Shown: positions 24,285 to 33,218 of the stretch, piece after piece
How positions within the stretch are numbered: the stretch's first letter is position 1
Layout of the letters: each line of letters opens with the position of its first letter
DNA from: an uncultured Oscillospiraceae bacterium
Lineage (GTDB): Bacteria > Bacillota > Clostridia > Oscillospirales > Oscillospiraceae
Direction: 5' to 3'
NCBI GenBank assembly: GCA_910588135.1
Contig: CAJUOT010000023.1
Span: forward strand, 1 to 39,845
DNA length: 39,845 bases
Notes under the pieces: model-generated
Seen by the model: only the letters and a program-made list of their open reading frames with translations
What the model was told of the DNA's origin: nothing
Databases searched by the model: none
Program-made: the position numbers and the translations under genes

Positions 24285-24903
24285 CGCTTACGCCCAGCTT
24301 CCGTAATAAAGCATTCAAAGACCGGAGGTCCGGGGACATCAGCAGGCGGCAGGGAACCTGCTTGTTGTCGCTCACAAAATTTCCCCCGATGGTCATGATG
24401 TAGTCGGACTGTCCGCCGTACTCCGCCATGGGCACGGCCAGGATCGCCCCTTGCATGTCTACGGTGAAAGCGGGCACAGTCAGGCTCACGTCCATGCCGG
24501 CCAGGCCGCTCAGCGCGTTGATAAAGGTGGAAATCATGATGTTCCCCACCTCCACCAGGGCGGAGTGCTCCATCTCGGTCAGTTCGCTGTATTCGTCCAC
24601 CTGTTTGTTCATCATGCTTCCCAGCACCACGTTTACGAACTCCAGCGGCTGTACCGACAGCATGATGCCGCTGAGCTGGCCGCTGAGCTTCACCAGAACC
24701 CCGGCCGTAATCTCCTCCGGGCCGCCAATCCACTCGATGGCCTCGTTATAGCCCATGATGCGCACCTCGGGCAGCGTGATGCGCACCTCCCGGCCCACCA
24801 TCTGGGACAGGGCCGTGGCAGCGTTGCCGGTGCCGACGCTGCCGATCTCCCGGAGCGTATCCAGCTCCAGGGAATTCAGCTCGTCGTAATTTTTGACTGC
24901 CAT
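24277..24903 (-). CDS. cheC: CheC CheY-P phosphatase, first site altered
   Basis: CheC removes phosphate from CheY-P and is controlled by CheD. The 208-residue protein has the two pseudo-symmetric helices that normally carry E-x-x-N sites. Site two is intact: Glu118 and Asn121 in VEVGNIM. Site one reads LREIGSVGTGNAA, so Glu19 is kept but the Asn at position 22 is Ser (codon AGC). In B. subtilis CheC both sites are present. The protein may rely on the second site. It lies before cheD, overlapping it. GGAGGG is upstream of the ATG. FliY in this window has both sites complete, so it may be the main phosphatase. Confidence 0.94.
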   Translation of the reverse strand: MAVKNYDELNSLELDTLREIGSVGTGNAATALSQMVGREVRITLPEVRIMGYNEAIEWIGGPEEITAGVLVKLSGQLSGIMLSVQPLEFVNVVLGSMMNKQVDEYSELTEMEHSALVEVGNIMISTFINALSGLAGMDVSLTVPAFTVDMQGAILAVPMAEYGGQSDYIMTIGGNFVSDNKQVPCRLLMSPDLRSLNALLRKLGVSDG

Positions 24904-24917
24904 CCTATTCCCTCCAA

Positions 24918-25661
24918 TCAGTTGCGCAGACCGTTGATGGTAGCTTCGATTTCATCGGAGGTCTGCACCATTTTCAGGGCCATCCCATAGGCCCGCTGAG
25001 ACTCAATGACCTTGGTGTACTCTTCCGCCAGATCGGCGTTGGAGCCCTCCAGCACCCCCTGCTGCAGCTTCCCGGTCCCGTAGCGCAGCCCGCCGTTTTT
25101 GTCCACGGGCAGGTACCGGGTGTCGTCCAGCTGCTGCATCCCGTTGTAGTTGGCATAGTCAAAGATACCGATGGGCAGCTTCTGGGTGGGGTCGGTGACC
25201 TCAATCAGCCCGCCCTGCTCGCTGAGCACAAACCGGCCCTGGCCGTCCCCCAGACAGAACACCTTCTCCGGAATGGGCTGGCCGTTCTCATCCACCTGGC
25301 CGGAATCCCGCACGTGCTCGGACATTTTGAACGCGCCGTTGCGGGTGTAACTCACCTCGCCGGTGGCCAGATCCACCAGGGCGAAAAATCCGTCCCCCTC
25401 GATCATATAGTCCAGGGAGCGTCCATTGTCCTCCACCGGACCCTGGGCGAAGTTGGTGGAGGTCATCAGCAGCCGGGTGCCCACACCCATGGGCAGCTCC
25501 TCGTCAATACCCCTGTGGTTCTGGTACATCAGGGCGGTGAAGTCGGAGCGGTCGGCCTTGAAGCCCACAGTGTTCAGGTTGGCGATGTTGTCGCCGATGA
25601 TATTCAGCCGGCGCTGCTGCATCTGGGCGCCTACGGCGCCGATATAAAAGGATTGGTTCAT
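24918..25661 (-). CDS. Flagellar rod protein, FlgG/FlhP type
   Basis: A rod/hook-family protein of 247 residues exported by the flagellar type III system to build the axial rod. The N-terminal helix has RRLNIIGDNIANLNTVGFKA, the family signature; the middle has FFALVDLATGEVSYTRNGAF, a beta domain; the C-terminal helix has EGSNADLAEEYTKVIESQRA. B. subtilis has two such genes in tandem (flhO and flhP), and this is the second of a tandem pair here. Naming as FlgG, FlgF or FlhP needs an alignment, so the symbol is left blank. It is 18 bases after the first rod gene and 14 before cheC. Confidence 0.9.
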   Translation of the reverse strand: MNQSFYIGAVGAQMQQRRLNIIGDNIANLNTVGFKADRSDFTALMYQNHRGIDEELPMGVGTRLLMTSTNFAQGPVEDNGRSLDYMIEGDGFFALVDLATGEVSYTRNGAFKMSEHVRDSGQVDENGQPIPEKVFCLGDGQGRFVLSEQGGLIEVTDPTQKLPIGIFDYANYNGMQQLDDTRYLPVDKNGGLRYGTGKLQQGVLEGSNADLAEEYTKVIESQRAYGMALKMVQTSDEIEATINGLRN

Positions 25662-25679
25662 CTTATCCCGTCACCCCTC

Positions 25680-26432
25680 TCACATCCGCCCGATGTCATT
25701 GGCGGAATGGCCCATGAGCTCGTCGTATATTTTGGTCACCGAGGCCGCGCTCTGCAAGGCGCGCTGGCAGGTGAGCATATCGGTCATCTGCCGGATCATG
25801 TCCACGTTGGAACGCTCCAGATATTTCCACAGAATCTGGGGCGTCTCCATGGCCTCCGCCCCCTCCCCGGTGAAAAAGCCCGCGTCATTGTGCTCCAGCT
25901 GCTCCACGTCCGGGAACTGGTACACGCCCAGGCGGCCCATGTAGCCCCCGCTGTCCTTCTGGAAGATGTTCCCCATGGCGTCCACGTCCAGCTTGTCGGT
26001 GCCCAGGCGGATGGGCTGCCCCTCATTGCTCAGCACCCGGCCCACGCCGGGGAAGCACAGGTAGCCCTCGTCGTCCAGGGAAAAGCTGCCCGCCCGGGTG
26101 TAGACGGTGTCCCCGCCCTCCTGCTGGATGGCGAAAAACCCATCCCCCATAATGGCAAAATCCAGGGGGATTTCCGTGGGCTCCGGGATGCCCTGGCTGT
26201 GGTCCACATAGATCTCGCTGTTGGCCCGGATATAGCTCTGGCGGCCGATGTCGGTGTATATCTTCTCCTTGTTGCCCACCCGGGTGTACATCACGTCGTC
26301 AAAGGTGCTGGCGGTGTACCGGCTCTCCTTGAAACCCGCGGTGGAGATATTCACCATGTTGTTGCCCACCACGTTCAGGTGGCGCTGCTGGGTCAGCATC
26401 CCGGAGGTGAGGTTATAAAAGCCCTTGAACAT
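25680..26432 (-). CDS. Flagellar rod protein, FlgF/FlhO type
   Basis: A second rod/hook-family protein, 250 residues. Hallmarks are GNNMVNISTAGFKESRY at the N-terminus, AIMGDGFFAIQ in the middle and LERSNVDMIRQMTDMLTCQR at the C-terminus, with the extra strand region of FlgF/FlgG. It begins six bases after the sigD stop, with weak ribosome-site match (AAGGCG), suggesting coupling. With its downstream neighbour it forms the FlhO/FlhP-like pair. It is exported without a signal peptide. Confidence 0.9.
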   Translation of the reverse strand: MFKGFYNLTSGMLTQQRHLNVVGNNMVNISTAGFKESRYTASTFDDVMYTRVGNKEKIYTDIGRQSYIRANSEIYVDHSQGIPEPTEIPLDFAIMGDGFFAIQQEGGDTVYTRAGSFSLDDEGYLCFPGVGRVLSNEGQPIRLGTDKLDVDAMGNIFQKDSGGYMGRLGVYQFPDVEQLEHNDAGFFTGEGAEAMETPQILWKYLERSNVDMIRQMTDMLTCQRALQSAASVTKIYDELMGHSANDIGRM

Positions 26433-26438
26433 CTTTTA

Positions 26439-27281
26439 TCACGCCTTCTTCCGCTTTTTAGAAGTTTTTTGAGGAGCCTCGCTGTTCATGTATGCGCCCA
26501 TATGCTCCCGCAGCTTCTGGATGGCCCGGGAGTGGATCTGGGAAATGCGGGGCTCGCTCACCCCCATCACCTGGGCGATCTCCTTCATATGAAGGTTTTT
26601 CTCATAGTAGAGGGACAGTACAATCTGTTCGTTTTCCTGGAGGGCGGCGACGCCCTGCGCCAAAGTCTGCTGGAGTTCCTGCTCCTCCATCACGGTCTCC
26701 GGCTGGATGGTGGGGTCTTCGGAGGACACCTCGAAGCGGTGGCCCTCCAGGTCCCGCGCCTCCATCAGCGCGTCCAGGGACAGGGTGTTGGACAGCGCCA
26801 CCCGGGCGGCTTCCTTCTGGTATTTGTCGGTGGGGATGCCCAGCCGTCCGGCCACCTCATGGTCGGTGGGGAAGCGTCCCAGCTCGTTGGCCAGATTGGA
26901 CACGGCGGCGTCAATTTCCTTGGCCCGCTGCCGGATATTCCTCGGCAGCCAGTCCTGCTTCCGGGCCAGGTCGATGACCATGCCCCGGATGCGCTTGGCT
27001 ACATAGGTCTCAAATTTGATTCCCTTGTCCGGGTCAAACTTGTCGATGGAGCTGAGCAGGGTGAGGATGCCTTCGCTCACAATGTCATCCACCTGGGCAA
27101 AGCTGCTGTACACGCCGCGGATCTGCAGCGCCGCGCTTTTGATCAGCCCTTCATACCGCAGCACCAGGGGCCACTTCAGCGTCTCCTCTCCCGTCTGTTT
27201 GTACAGGGAGAGCAGCTCCGGGGTGGGCATGGCCTCAATCTCCTCGGGGGCAAACTGCCTTTGCAGGGTGGCCGTGCTCAT
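26439..27281 (-). CDS. sigD: SigD/FliA sigma-28 factor
   Basis: The motility sigma factor that directs RNA polymerase to late flagellar and chemotaxis promoters; FlgM inhibits it. The 280-residue protein has regions 2 (DDIVSEGILTLLSSIDKFDPDKGIKFETYVAKRIRG), 3 (ELGRFPTDHEVAGRLGI) and 4 (QENEQIVLSLYYEKNLHMKEIAQVMGVSEPRISQIHSRA) of FliA/SigD proteins. Residues after about 265 are a Lys-rich tail. The ATG overlaps the flhA 3' end by four bases. It is sixteenth of the 22 genes in the long operon. In B. subtilis sigD is also near the end of fla/che, where its distance from the promoter affects motility switching. Confidence 0.96.
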   Translation of the reverse strand: MSTATLQRQFAPEEIEAMPTPELLSLYKQTGEETLKWPLVLRYEGLIKSAALQIRGVYSSFAQVDDIVSEGILTLLSSIDKFDPDKGIKFETYVAKRIRGMVIDLARKQDWLPRNIRQRAKEIDAAVSNLANELGRFPTDHEVAGRLGIPTDKYQKEAARVALSNTLSLDALMEARDLEGHRFEVSSEDPTIQPETVMEEQELQQTLAQGVAALQENEQIVLSLYYEKNLHMKEIAQVMGVSEPRISQIHSRAIQKLREHMGAYMNSEAPQKTSKKRKKA

Positions 27282-29383
27282 GTGCCCACCGCCCTTCGCT
27301 GAGTCTGGGCCGCCGTCTGGTCGGTGATGTTGCCCAGGGCCTGAATCTGCACGCTGTTGGTGATTTCATTGAAGGAGAGCACATAGACGTGGGGGTAGAA
27401 CTGGGTAATCATCCGGCTGAAATAGCCCCGGATCACCTGGCTGACCAGAATGACCGGCGTCTGGGACAGGTCGCTGAATTTCTTGAGGTGTTCCGCCATC
27501 TGAGCAATGATGGACTGCATCAGGTCGGGGCCCATGGCCAGATATACGCCCTGCTCGTTGCGGGTAAGGGAGGAGATGATCTTCTTCTCCACTTCGGCGT
27601 CCAGGGTGATGACCCGCAGCTGCCCGTCCTCGCAGAAGCGCCTCGTGATGGTCCGGGCCAGGGCGCCGCGCACCTGTTCGGTGGCCATGTCCAGATCCCG
27701 GCCCTGGGAGAAGGCGTCGGCGGCGGTCTCCACGATGGTTGCCAGATCCTTGATGGGCACCCCCTCCTGGAGGAGGTTGCGCAGCAGCTTTTCCAGCTTG
27801 GAGTAGGGGATGATGGCGGGCACCGCCTCCTCCACCAGCTCCGGGGAGGTCTGCTTGAGGTTTTCCACCAGCCGGATGGTCTCCGCCCGGTTGAGCAGCT
27901 CGTAGGCGTGCTTCTTCACTGTCTCCGCCAGATGGGTGAGCATCACGGACAGCGGATCGATGACGTTGTAGCCGTAGATTTCCGCCATCTCCTTGTTCTC
28001 CGGCAGAATCCACCGGGAGGGAATACCGTAGGCAGGCTCGATGGTCTCGATCCCGTCGATCTCCCCCAGGGGATTGGGCGGCTCCAGGGCCAGATAGTAG
28101 TCCACCAGAATCTCGCCCTGGGCCACCACCTCGCCCTTGATGCGGATGGAGTACTGGTTGGTGCCCAGCGTGGAGCCGTCGTGCAGCCGGATGGAGGGGA
28201 TGACAAAGCCCATGTCCTGGGCATACTGCCGCCGGAAGATGACGATGCGGCTGATGAGCTTGCCGCCGTGGCTCTCGTCCACCAGGGGAATCAGGCTGTA
28301 GCCGAATTCCATCTCCACCGGCTCAACCGACAGCAGGGTGTATACGTTGTTGATGTCCTTGTAGTAGTCGCTCTCGCTGGGGGCGGCCAGTTCGGCGGGC
28401 TCGGCGGGAACCTGAGCGGCCGCGGCTTCCGCCTGCCGCTGGGCGGTCATCTGCCGAATGAGGAAGTATCCGCCCCCCAGCAGGGCCGAACCTCCCGTCA
28501 ACAGGGGGAGGGTGGGCGTGTTGGGGATAACTCCCAGGATCAGCAGGATCACGCCGGTGGTCATGATGGCCCGGGGCTGGGCCTTGAACTGGCTCATCAC
28601 GTCCACATTCAGGCTGCCGTCGGACACCGACCGGGTGACGATCATGCCCGTGGCGGTGGAGATCATCAGGGATGGGATCTGGGACACCAGGCCGTCGCCG
28701 ATGGTGAGGATGCAGATGGAGCTGAGGGCCTCCATGGGCTCCATCCCCCGGCTTATCATGCCGATGAGCAGGCCGCCCACCAGATTGATCACCGTGATAA
28801 TGATGGACATGGTGGAGTCGCCCTTGACGATCTTGGTGGCGCCGTCCATGGCGCCGTAGAAGTCGGCCTCCTTCTGGATCTTCTCCCGGCGGATTCGGGC
28901 CTGCTGCTCGTCGATGAGGCCGGAGGACAGGTCCGCGTCAATGGCCATCTGCTTGCCGGGCATGGCGTCCAGGGTGAAGCGGGCGGCCACCTCGGACACG
29001 CGCTCCGCGCCCTTGGTAATGACGATGAGCTGGACCAGCACGATGATGAAGAAGATCACAAAGCCCACCACAATATCGCCGCCGGTCACCAGCTGGCCGA
29101 ACCGCTCAATGACCTCGCCGGGGTAGCCGGTGGTGAGAATCATCCGGGTGGATGACACGTTCATGCCCAGCCGGAACAGGGTGGTGATGAGCAGCAGGGA
29201 GGGAAAGATGGAAAAATCCAGCGCCTCCGAAATATTCATGGTGATCATCAGGATCATGATGGACAGCCCGATATTGACCACCAGCAGGATATCCAGGAGC
29301 ATGGGGTTGAGGGGGATGAACAGGAACATGACCACCACTACCACAAACAGCGCTATGACATTGTCTAAAATGCGTTTGAGCAT
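27278..29383 (-). CDS. flhA: FlhA export-gate protein
   Basis: FlhA is the large ring of the flagellar type III export gate. The 701-residue protein has about eight membrane segments in residues 1-320 (starting LDNVIALFVVVVVMFLFIPL), the conserved cytosolic loop between them (MLDAMPGKQMAID region), and a cytosolic C-terminal domain (about 350-690) with the substrate/chaperone docking part. GGAGGTGA lies upstream of the ATG. The next gene is sigD, overlapping by four bases; the flhF and flhG genes that normally come between flhA and sigD in Bacillus are not here. Confidence 0.96.
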   Translation of the reverse strand: MLKRILDNVIALFVVVVVMFLFIPLNPMLLDILLVVNIGLSIMILMITMNISEALDFSIFPSLLLITTLFRLGMNVSSTRMILTTGYPGEVIERFGQLVTGGDIVVGFVIFFIIVLVQLIVITKGAERVSEVAARFTLDAMPGKQMAIDADLSSGLIDEQQARIRREKIQKEADFYGAMDGATKIVKGDSTMSIIITVINLVGGLLIGMISRGMEPMEALSSICILTIGDGLVSQIPSLMISTATGMIVTRSVSDGSLNVDVMSQFKAQPRAIMTTGVILLILGVIPNTPTLPLLTGGSALLGGGYFLIRQMTAQRQAEAAAAQVPAEPAELAAPSESDYYKDINNVYTLLSVEPVEMEFGYSLIPLVDESHGGKLISRIVIFRRQYAQDMGFVIPSIRLHDGSTLGTNQYSIRIKGEVVAQGEILVDYYLALEPPNPLGEIDGIETIEPAYGIPSRWILPENKEMAEIYGYNVIDPLSVMLTHLAETVKKHAYELLNRAETIRLVENLKQTSPELVEEAVPAIIPYSKLEKLLRNLLQEGVPIKDLATIVETAADAFSQGRDLDMATEQVRGALARTITRRFCEDGQLRVITLDAEVEKKIISSLTRNEQGVYLAMGPDLMQSIIAQMAEHLKKFSDLSQTPVILVSQVIRGYFSRMITQFYPHVYVLSFNEITNSVQIQALGNITDQTAAQTQRRAVGT

Positions 29384-29434
29384 GGCGGGTCAGTTCACCT
29401 CCCTGGCGGGCTCTTCCGGGGCCCTGAAGGGCCG

Positions 29435-30505
29435 CTATTTCACAATCTGTTTCTTTTCGTTCAGCTTGAAGATGTACACCAGCACCTCCGCCACCGGCCC
29501 ATACAGGTCAGGGGGGATAAACTGGTTCAGCTCCGCCTGGGCGTACAGCGCCCGGGCCAGGGGGACATCCTCAATTACCGTGATTTTGTTCTTCTCGGCA
29601 ATCTCCACAATGCGCATGGCCACGTTATCCTGTCCCTTGGCCAGCACGATGGGGGCGTCGTCCTGCTCCGGCTTATACCGCAGCGCCACGGCGAAATGGG
29701 TGGGGTTACGGATGACCACGTCCGCTCCAGGCACCTGCTGCATCATGCGCTGCTGTGCCCTCCGGCGCTGGATCTCCTTGATTTTCCCCTTCACCTGGGG
29801 GTCGCCTTCCATCTGCTTGTACTCTTCTTTGACCTCCTGCTTGGTCATTTTCATCTGCCGCTCATAGTCCCACCACTGGTAGAAGAAGTCCATGGCGGCC
29901 ACCACCACAAAGGCGATGCAGATGCGCACCACCATCCCCCCCGCCATTTCCACCAGATGGGCCGCGGCGGCGGATAGGTCGGCGTACAGGTAGCGGGAGC
30001 TCTCCAGAAACATATCCCGGATGCTCAGGAAGATGATCGCCATCAGGATGATGATCTTGATGAGGTTTTTCAGCGTTTCCACAACGCTTTTCAGAGAAAA
30101 CAGCCGCTTGAATCCCTCCAGCGGGTTGAGCCGGCTGAATTTTGGCTTGATTGACTCGCCGCTGACCAGAAACTTGGTCTGGGCAAAGGTGGCCGCCACA
30201 GCGCACAGGACTGCCGCCGCCACCACCGGCCCCACCGTCTTGGCGATGACCATGATGGCCTGGACGCCCAGCTCGCCGGCCAGGCCCACGGGCTCCCGGG
30301 CCTCCTCCCCTGCGGTATCCAGACACAGGGTCATAAACCCCGCCATCTGTTCCGCAAACGCCCCGGTAAGCAGCCACAGCGTGGCGAAGGTGCCCAGCAG
30401 ACTGGCCACCGCCACCGCATCCTGGCTTTTGAAGACGTTGCCTTTCTTTCGCTCGTCCCTTCGCTTTTTCGGTGTTGCCTTTTCTGTTTTATTGCCCTCG
30501 GCCAA
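29435..30505 (-). CDS. flhB: FlhB export switch protein
   Basis: FlhB switches export from rod/hook to filament substrates by autocleavage. The 356-residue protein has a short cytosolic start (TEKATPKKRRDERKKGNV), four membrane segments, and a cytosolic domain (about 215-356) with the NPTH self-cleavage site at 267-270 in VVIRNPTHFAVAL. The start is TTG at 30505 with an AAGGGGGG site; an ATG at 30512 is out of frame. It is 100 bases after fliR; FliR and FlhB are neighbours in the order fliR-flhB-flhA of Bacillus. Confidence 0.95.
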   Translation of the reverse strand: MAEGNKTEKATPKKRRDERKKGNVFKSQDAVAVASLLGTFATLWLLTGAFAEQMAGFMTLCLDTAGEEAREPVGLAGELGVQAIMVIAKTVGPVVAAAVLCAVAATFAQTKFLVSGESIKPKFSRLNPLEGFKRLFSLKSVVETLKNLIKIIILMAIIFLSIRDMFLESSRYLYADLSAAAAHLVEMAGGMVVRICIAFVVVAAMDFFYQWWDYERQMKMTKQEVKEEYKQMEGDPQVKGKIKEIQRRRAQQRMMQQVPGADVVIRNPTHFAVALRYKPEQDDAPIVLAKGQDNVAMRIVEIAEKNKITVIEDVPLARALYAQAELNQFIPPDLYGPVAEVLVYIFKLNEKKQIVK

Positions 30506-30605
30506 CGTCCATCCCCCCTTGGGCCTTCCGCCTGCGTTCTCCTCTGGGTCTAAGGCCGGGGAACGGGGTCAAGGTGAAAACAACAATGCGTGGGAACCCT
30601 GCCGC

Positions 30606-31370
30606 TTATCCGGTCAAGGTCAGGAGCTCGTGCAGGGCGTTGAGCATGGCGCCCTCCGCCTTGAGCAGGAACTCGCTGAAGGGAACCACCAGCACCAGCA
30701 GCAGCGCCAGCCCCACGATGACCTTCAGCTCAATGTTGATGGCGAACACGTTGATCTGGGGGATGACCTTCATGAGCACCCCCATGCCCACCTGGGCGAT
30801 GAGCTCCGCCGCCAGGATGGGCATACACAGCTTCACAGCCAGCACCGTGCACTCCACAAACAGCTCCAGCAGAAGCTGGTACGCGGGCGTACCGATGGAC
30901 ACCATCCCCAAAGGCACAATCTCCTCCGAGGTGAGGAACAGCCGCAGCAGCGTGAGGTGCCCGCCTCCGGCGAAAAAGAGCAGCAGCATCAGGGTGTTCA
31001 GCAGCTGCCCGGTCACCGACAGGTTCGCCTGTGCCCCCGCGTCGTACATCTGATTCATGGTCATGCCCATCTGGGTGTCGATCATGGAGCCCGCCATCTG
31101 GGGAATGTAGAGGAAAAAATTCACCGCCATCCCCAGCAGGAAGCCTACCGCCAGCTCCAGCAGCAGCCGGACGCACAGCTCTATGGTGCCCGCCGGAACG
31201 GGAACCTGACGGGCGGACGCCGACGCCACAAAAACAGACAGCACCAGAATCATGCCTGTGCGGAAAGCGGTGGGGATGCTGGCGCGCCCCAGAATGGGAT
31301 TGAAGAGGATGAACCCGCTGACGCGGGCGGTGATAAAAAGGAACGCGGTCAGTGCCGCCCAGTCAATCAT
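30606..31370 (-). CDS. fliR: FliR export-gate protein
   Basis: A core membrane component of the export gate that forms the channel with FliP and FliQ. The 254-residue protein has about six membrane segments and family features at the start (FLFITARVSGFILFNPILG) and in the middle (GFLLGMAVNFFLYIPQMAGS). GGGAGG precedes the ATG. It follows fliQ by 18 bases. Confidence 0.95.
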   Translation of the reverse strand: MIDWAALTAFLFITARVSGFILFNPILGRASIPTAFRTGMILVLSVFVASASARQVPVPAGTIELCVRLLLELAVGFLLGMAVNFFLYIPQMAGSMIDTQMGMTMNQMYDAGAQANLSVTGQLLNTLMLLLFFAGGGHLTLLRLFLTSEEIVPLGMVSIGTPAYQLLLELFVECTVLAVKLCMPILAAELIAQVGMGVLMKVIPQINVFAINIELKVIVGLALLLVLVVPFSEFLLKAEGAMLNALHELLTLTG

Positions 31371-31388
31371 GGCTGCGCACCTCCCGGA

Positions 31389-31649
31389 CTAGCTGGCGAT
31401 CAGGGCAAAAACCTGCCGGGTATAATCCATCAGGGTGTCCATCATCCAGCCGCCCGCCATCAGAAGCACGCCCACCACCACAATAAGCTTGAGCACAAAG
31501 GAGATGGTCTGCTCATGGATCTGGGTAACCGCCTGGAAAATGGCCACCACCACGCCCACCAGCATACTCAGCAGGAGCATGGGGCTGGCCAGCTTGATGG
31601 CCACGCCCACCGCCTCCCGGAGAAGGTCCATCACCTGTGCGGTATCCAT
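31389..31649 (-). CDS. fliQ: FliQ export-gate protein
   Basis: A small gate component with 86 residues and two membrane segments (about 14-38 and 50-73). Family pattern is seen in SPMLLLSMLVGVVVAIFQA and TQIHEQTISFVLKLIVV. AAGGAAGGAG lies just before the ATG. It sits 31 bases after fliP in the usual order fliP-fliQ-fliR. Confidence 0.95.
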   Translation of the reverse strand: MDTAQVMDLLREAVGVAIKLASPMLLLSMLVGVVVAIFQAVTQIHEQTISFVLKLIVVVGVLLMAGGWMMDTLMDYTRQVFALIAS

Positions 31650-31680
31650 AGCGCGCTCCTTCCTTGGGGGTAAAGCTTAG

Positions 31681-32358
31681 TCAAACACCCTGCACCAGCG
31701 AGGAGAACAGCAGGTTCCAACCGTTGACGGACACAAACAAGAGCAGCTTGAAGGGGGTTGAAATCATAGCTGGCGGCAGCATAATCATGCCCATGGACAT
31801 CAGCGTGGAGGATACCACGATGTCGATGAGCAGAAAGGGGATGTACAGCAGCAGGCCGGTATAAAATGCCTTCTGCAGCTCCTGCGTCATAAAGGCGGGC
31901 ACAATGACGCGCAGAGACAGGTCCATCGCCACCTCGTCCAAGCCCGCATTGTCCTCGGGCACCTCAATGTGGGCCAGATTGCAGTACATTCTCAAGGTGT
32001 TGGGCTCAGTATGGTTCAACATAAACTCCTTGAGCGGCGCGGCCGCCCGGTCCAGAAACTCCTCGCCACCAATCTCCTGCTCGGCGTAGGGCTCCCACGC
32101 CTCCGTCTGGATGCGGGTGATCACCGGGTTCATGGTGATAAGGGTGAGGAACAGGGCGATCCCGATCAGCACCACATTGGGCGGAGTCTGCTGGGTGCCC
32201 ATGGCGGTGCGCAGGAACGACAGGGAGACAATGTACCGCGCGAAGGAGGTCATCATCACCAGCATGGAGGGCAGCAGGGCGATCAGAGTGGTGAGAAAAA
32301 GAATCTCCAGGGTCTGGACGCTGTCGCCGTTGATATTGATCAGACTGTCTGTGGGCAT
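31681..32358 (-). CDS. fliP: FliP export-gate protein
   Basis: FliP forms the core pore of the export gate. Numbered from ATG 32358 it has 225 residues. Family signatures are MVMMTSFARYIVSLSFLRTA, followed by TPPNVVLIGIALFLT, and VPAFMTQELQKAFYTGLLLY near the end. A longer in-frame start at 32448 would overlap fliO and has no ribosome site; GTGAGGA lies just before 32358. It follows fliO by seven bases. Confidence 0.95.
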   Translation of the reverse strand: MPTDSLININGDSVQTLEILFLTTLIALLPSMLVMMTSFARYIVSLSFLRTAMGTQQTPPNVVLIGIALFLTLITMNPVITRIQTEAWEPYAEQEIGGEEFLDRAAAPLKEFMLNHTEPNTLRMYCNLAHIEVPEDNAGLDEVAMDLSLRVIVPAFMTQELQKAFYTGLLLYIPFLLIDIVVSSTLMSMGMIMLPPAMISTPFKLLLFVSVNGWNLLFSSLVQGV

Positions 32359-32365
32359 CCCGTCC

Positions 32366-32773
32366 TCACCTCGGCTTCCTTTGCTTGAGTACGCTGCGCA
32401 GCGCCTCGCCAAAGCTGGGGGGAGCCGCCTGCTCGGGCGGCGGCGCATACAGCGCCTCCGCCTCCTCCTGGGTCAGCTCTGCCAGCAGGGTCACGCCGGA
32501 GGGGGCCACGCCCAGCAGGAGATAGCGCTCCCCCGCCCGGACCAGGGCCGCGGACTGTTCCCGTCCCAGCGAAAGCCGGGCCAGCACCTTGAACTGTCCG
32601 TTTCCGCCGCCCGCGCCCAAAAAGCTGCCGCCCCGGCCCGCCACGTACCTGGTGAACAGGTAGGCCAGCACGACGATGGCCGCCACGCATACCAGCAGCC
32701 AGGCCAGGGACAGGATGTTGTCCAGCCCCGTGGTCTCCAGAGCAAGGGTAAACCCGCGCGGGAGCGCTGCCAT
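32366..32773 (-). CDS. fliO: FliO-like export protein
   Basis: FliO helps assemble FliP. The 135-residue protein has one membrane segment (about 20-42), then the FliO-type cytosolic stretch FKVLARLSLGREQSAALVRA and RYLLLGVAPSGVTLLAEL. The ATG shares its last base area with the cheY stop (ATGA-type one-base overlap). The Bacillus homologue is called FliZ. Position between cheY and fliP is standard. Confidence 0.9.
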   Translation of the reverse strand: MAALPRGFTLALETTGLDNILSLAWLLVCVAAIVVLAYLFTRYVAGRGGSFLGAGGGNGQFKVLARLSLGREQSAALVRAGERYLLLGVAPSGVTLLAELTQEEAEALYAPPPEQAAPPSFGEALRSVLKQRKPR

Positions 32774-33141
32774 CAGGGCGCGCCCAGAATGGAGGTGACA
32801 GTCTTGAGCACCCGGTCAGGCTTGAAGGGCTTGACGATAAAGTCCTTGGCCCCGGAGCGCACAGCGTCCATAACCATGGACTCCTGGCCCATGGCGGAGC
32901 ACATCACCACGTTGGCGCTGCCGTCCTTGGCGCGGATGGCCTTCAAAGCCTCCAGGCCGTCCATGTTGGGCATGGTGATGTCCATGACCACCAGGTCGGG
33001 CGCAATTTCGCCGAACTTTTCCACCGCGTCGGCGCCGTCCACGGCCTCAAACACCTCAGTATAGCCGTTCTTGGTCAGCGTGTCCTTGATCATCTTGCGC
33101 ATGAAGGCGGCGTCGTCCACTAACAGAATTTTTTTAGCCAT
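32773..33141 (-). CDS. cheY: CheY response regulator
   Basis: A single receiver domain (122 residues) that carries the chemotaxis signal to the switch when phosphorylated by CheA. Acidic pair Asp9/Asp10, phospho-acceptor Asp54 (VVMDITMP), Ser82 (VMCSAMG) and Lys104 (FIVKPF) are in place. The ATG at 33141 has AAGGAT upstream; the in-frame ATG at 33162 would cover that site. It lies between fliY and fliO, as in Bacillus, next to the genes it acts with. Confidence 0.96.
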   Translation of the reverse strand: MAKKILLVDDAAFMRKMIKDTLTKNGYTEVFEAVDGADAVEKFGEIAPDLVVMDITMPNMDGLEALKAIRAKDGSANVVMCSAMGQESMVMDAVRSGAKDFIVKPFKPDRVLKTVTSILGAP

Positions 33142-33218
33142 GGTTGATCCATCCTTTTTCATTGATGTTGTATGCCCCGAAGCCCTTGGGAGGTGGGGCA
33201 GGTTTTATGGGTTCGGCT

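Noticed and set aside
32359..32448. N-terminal extension of FliP into fliO
   Set aside because: Overlaps fliO in another frame; FliP homology starts at about 32358.
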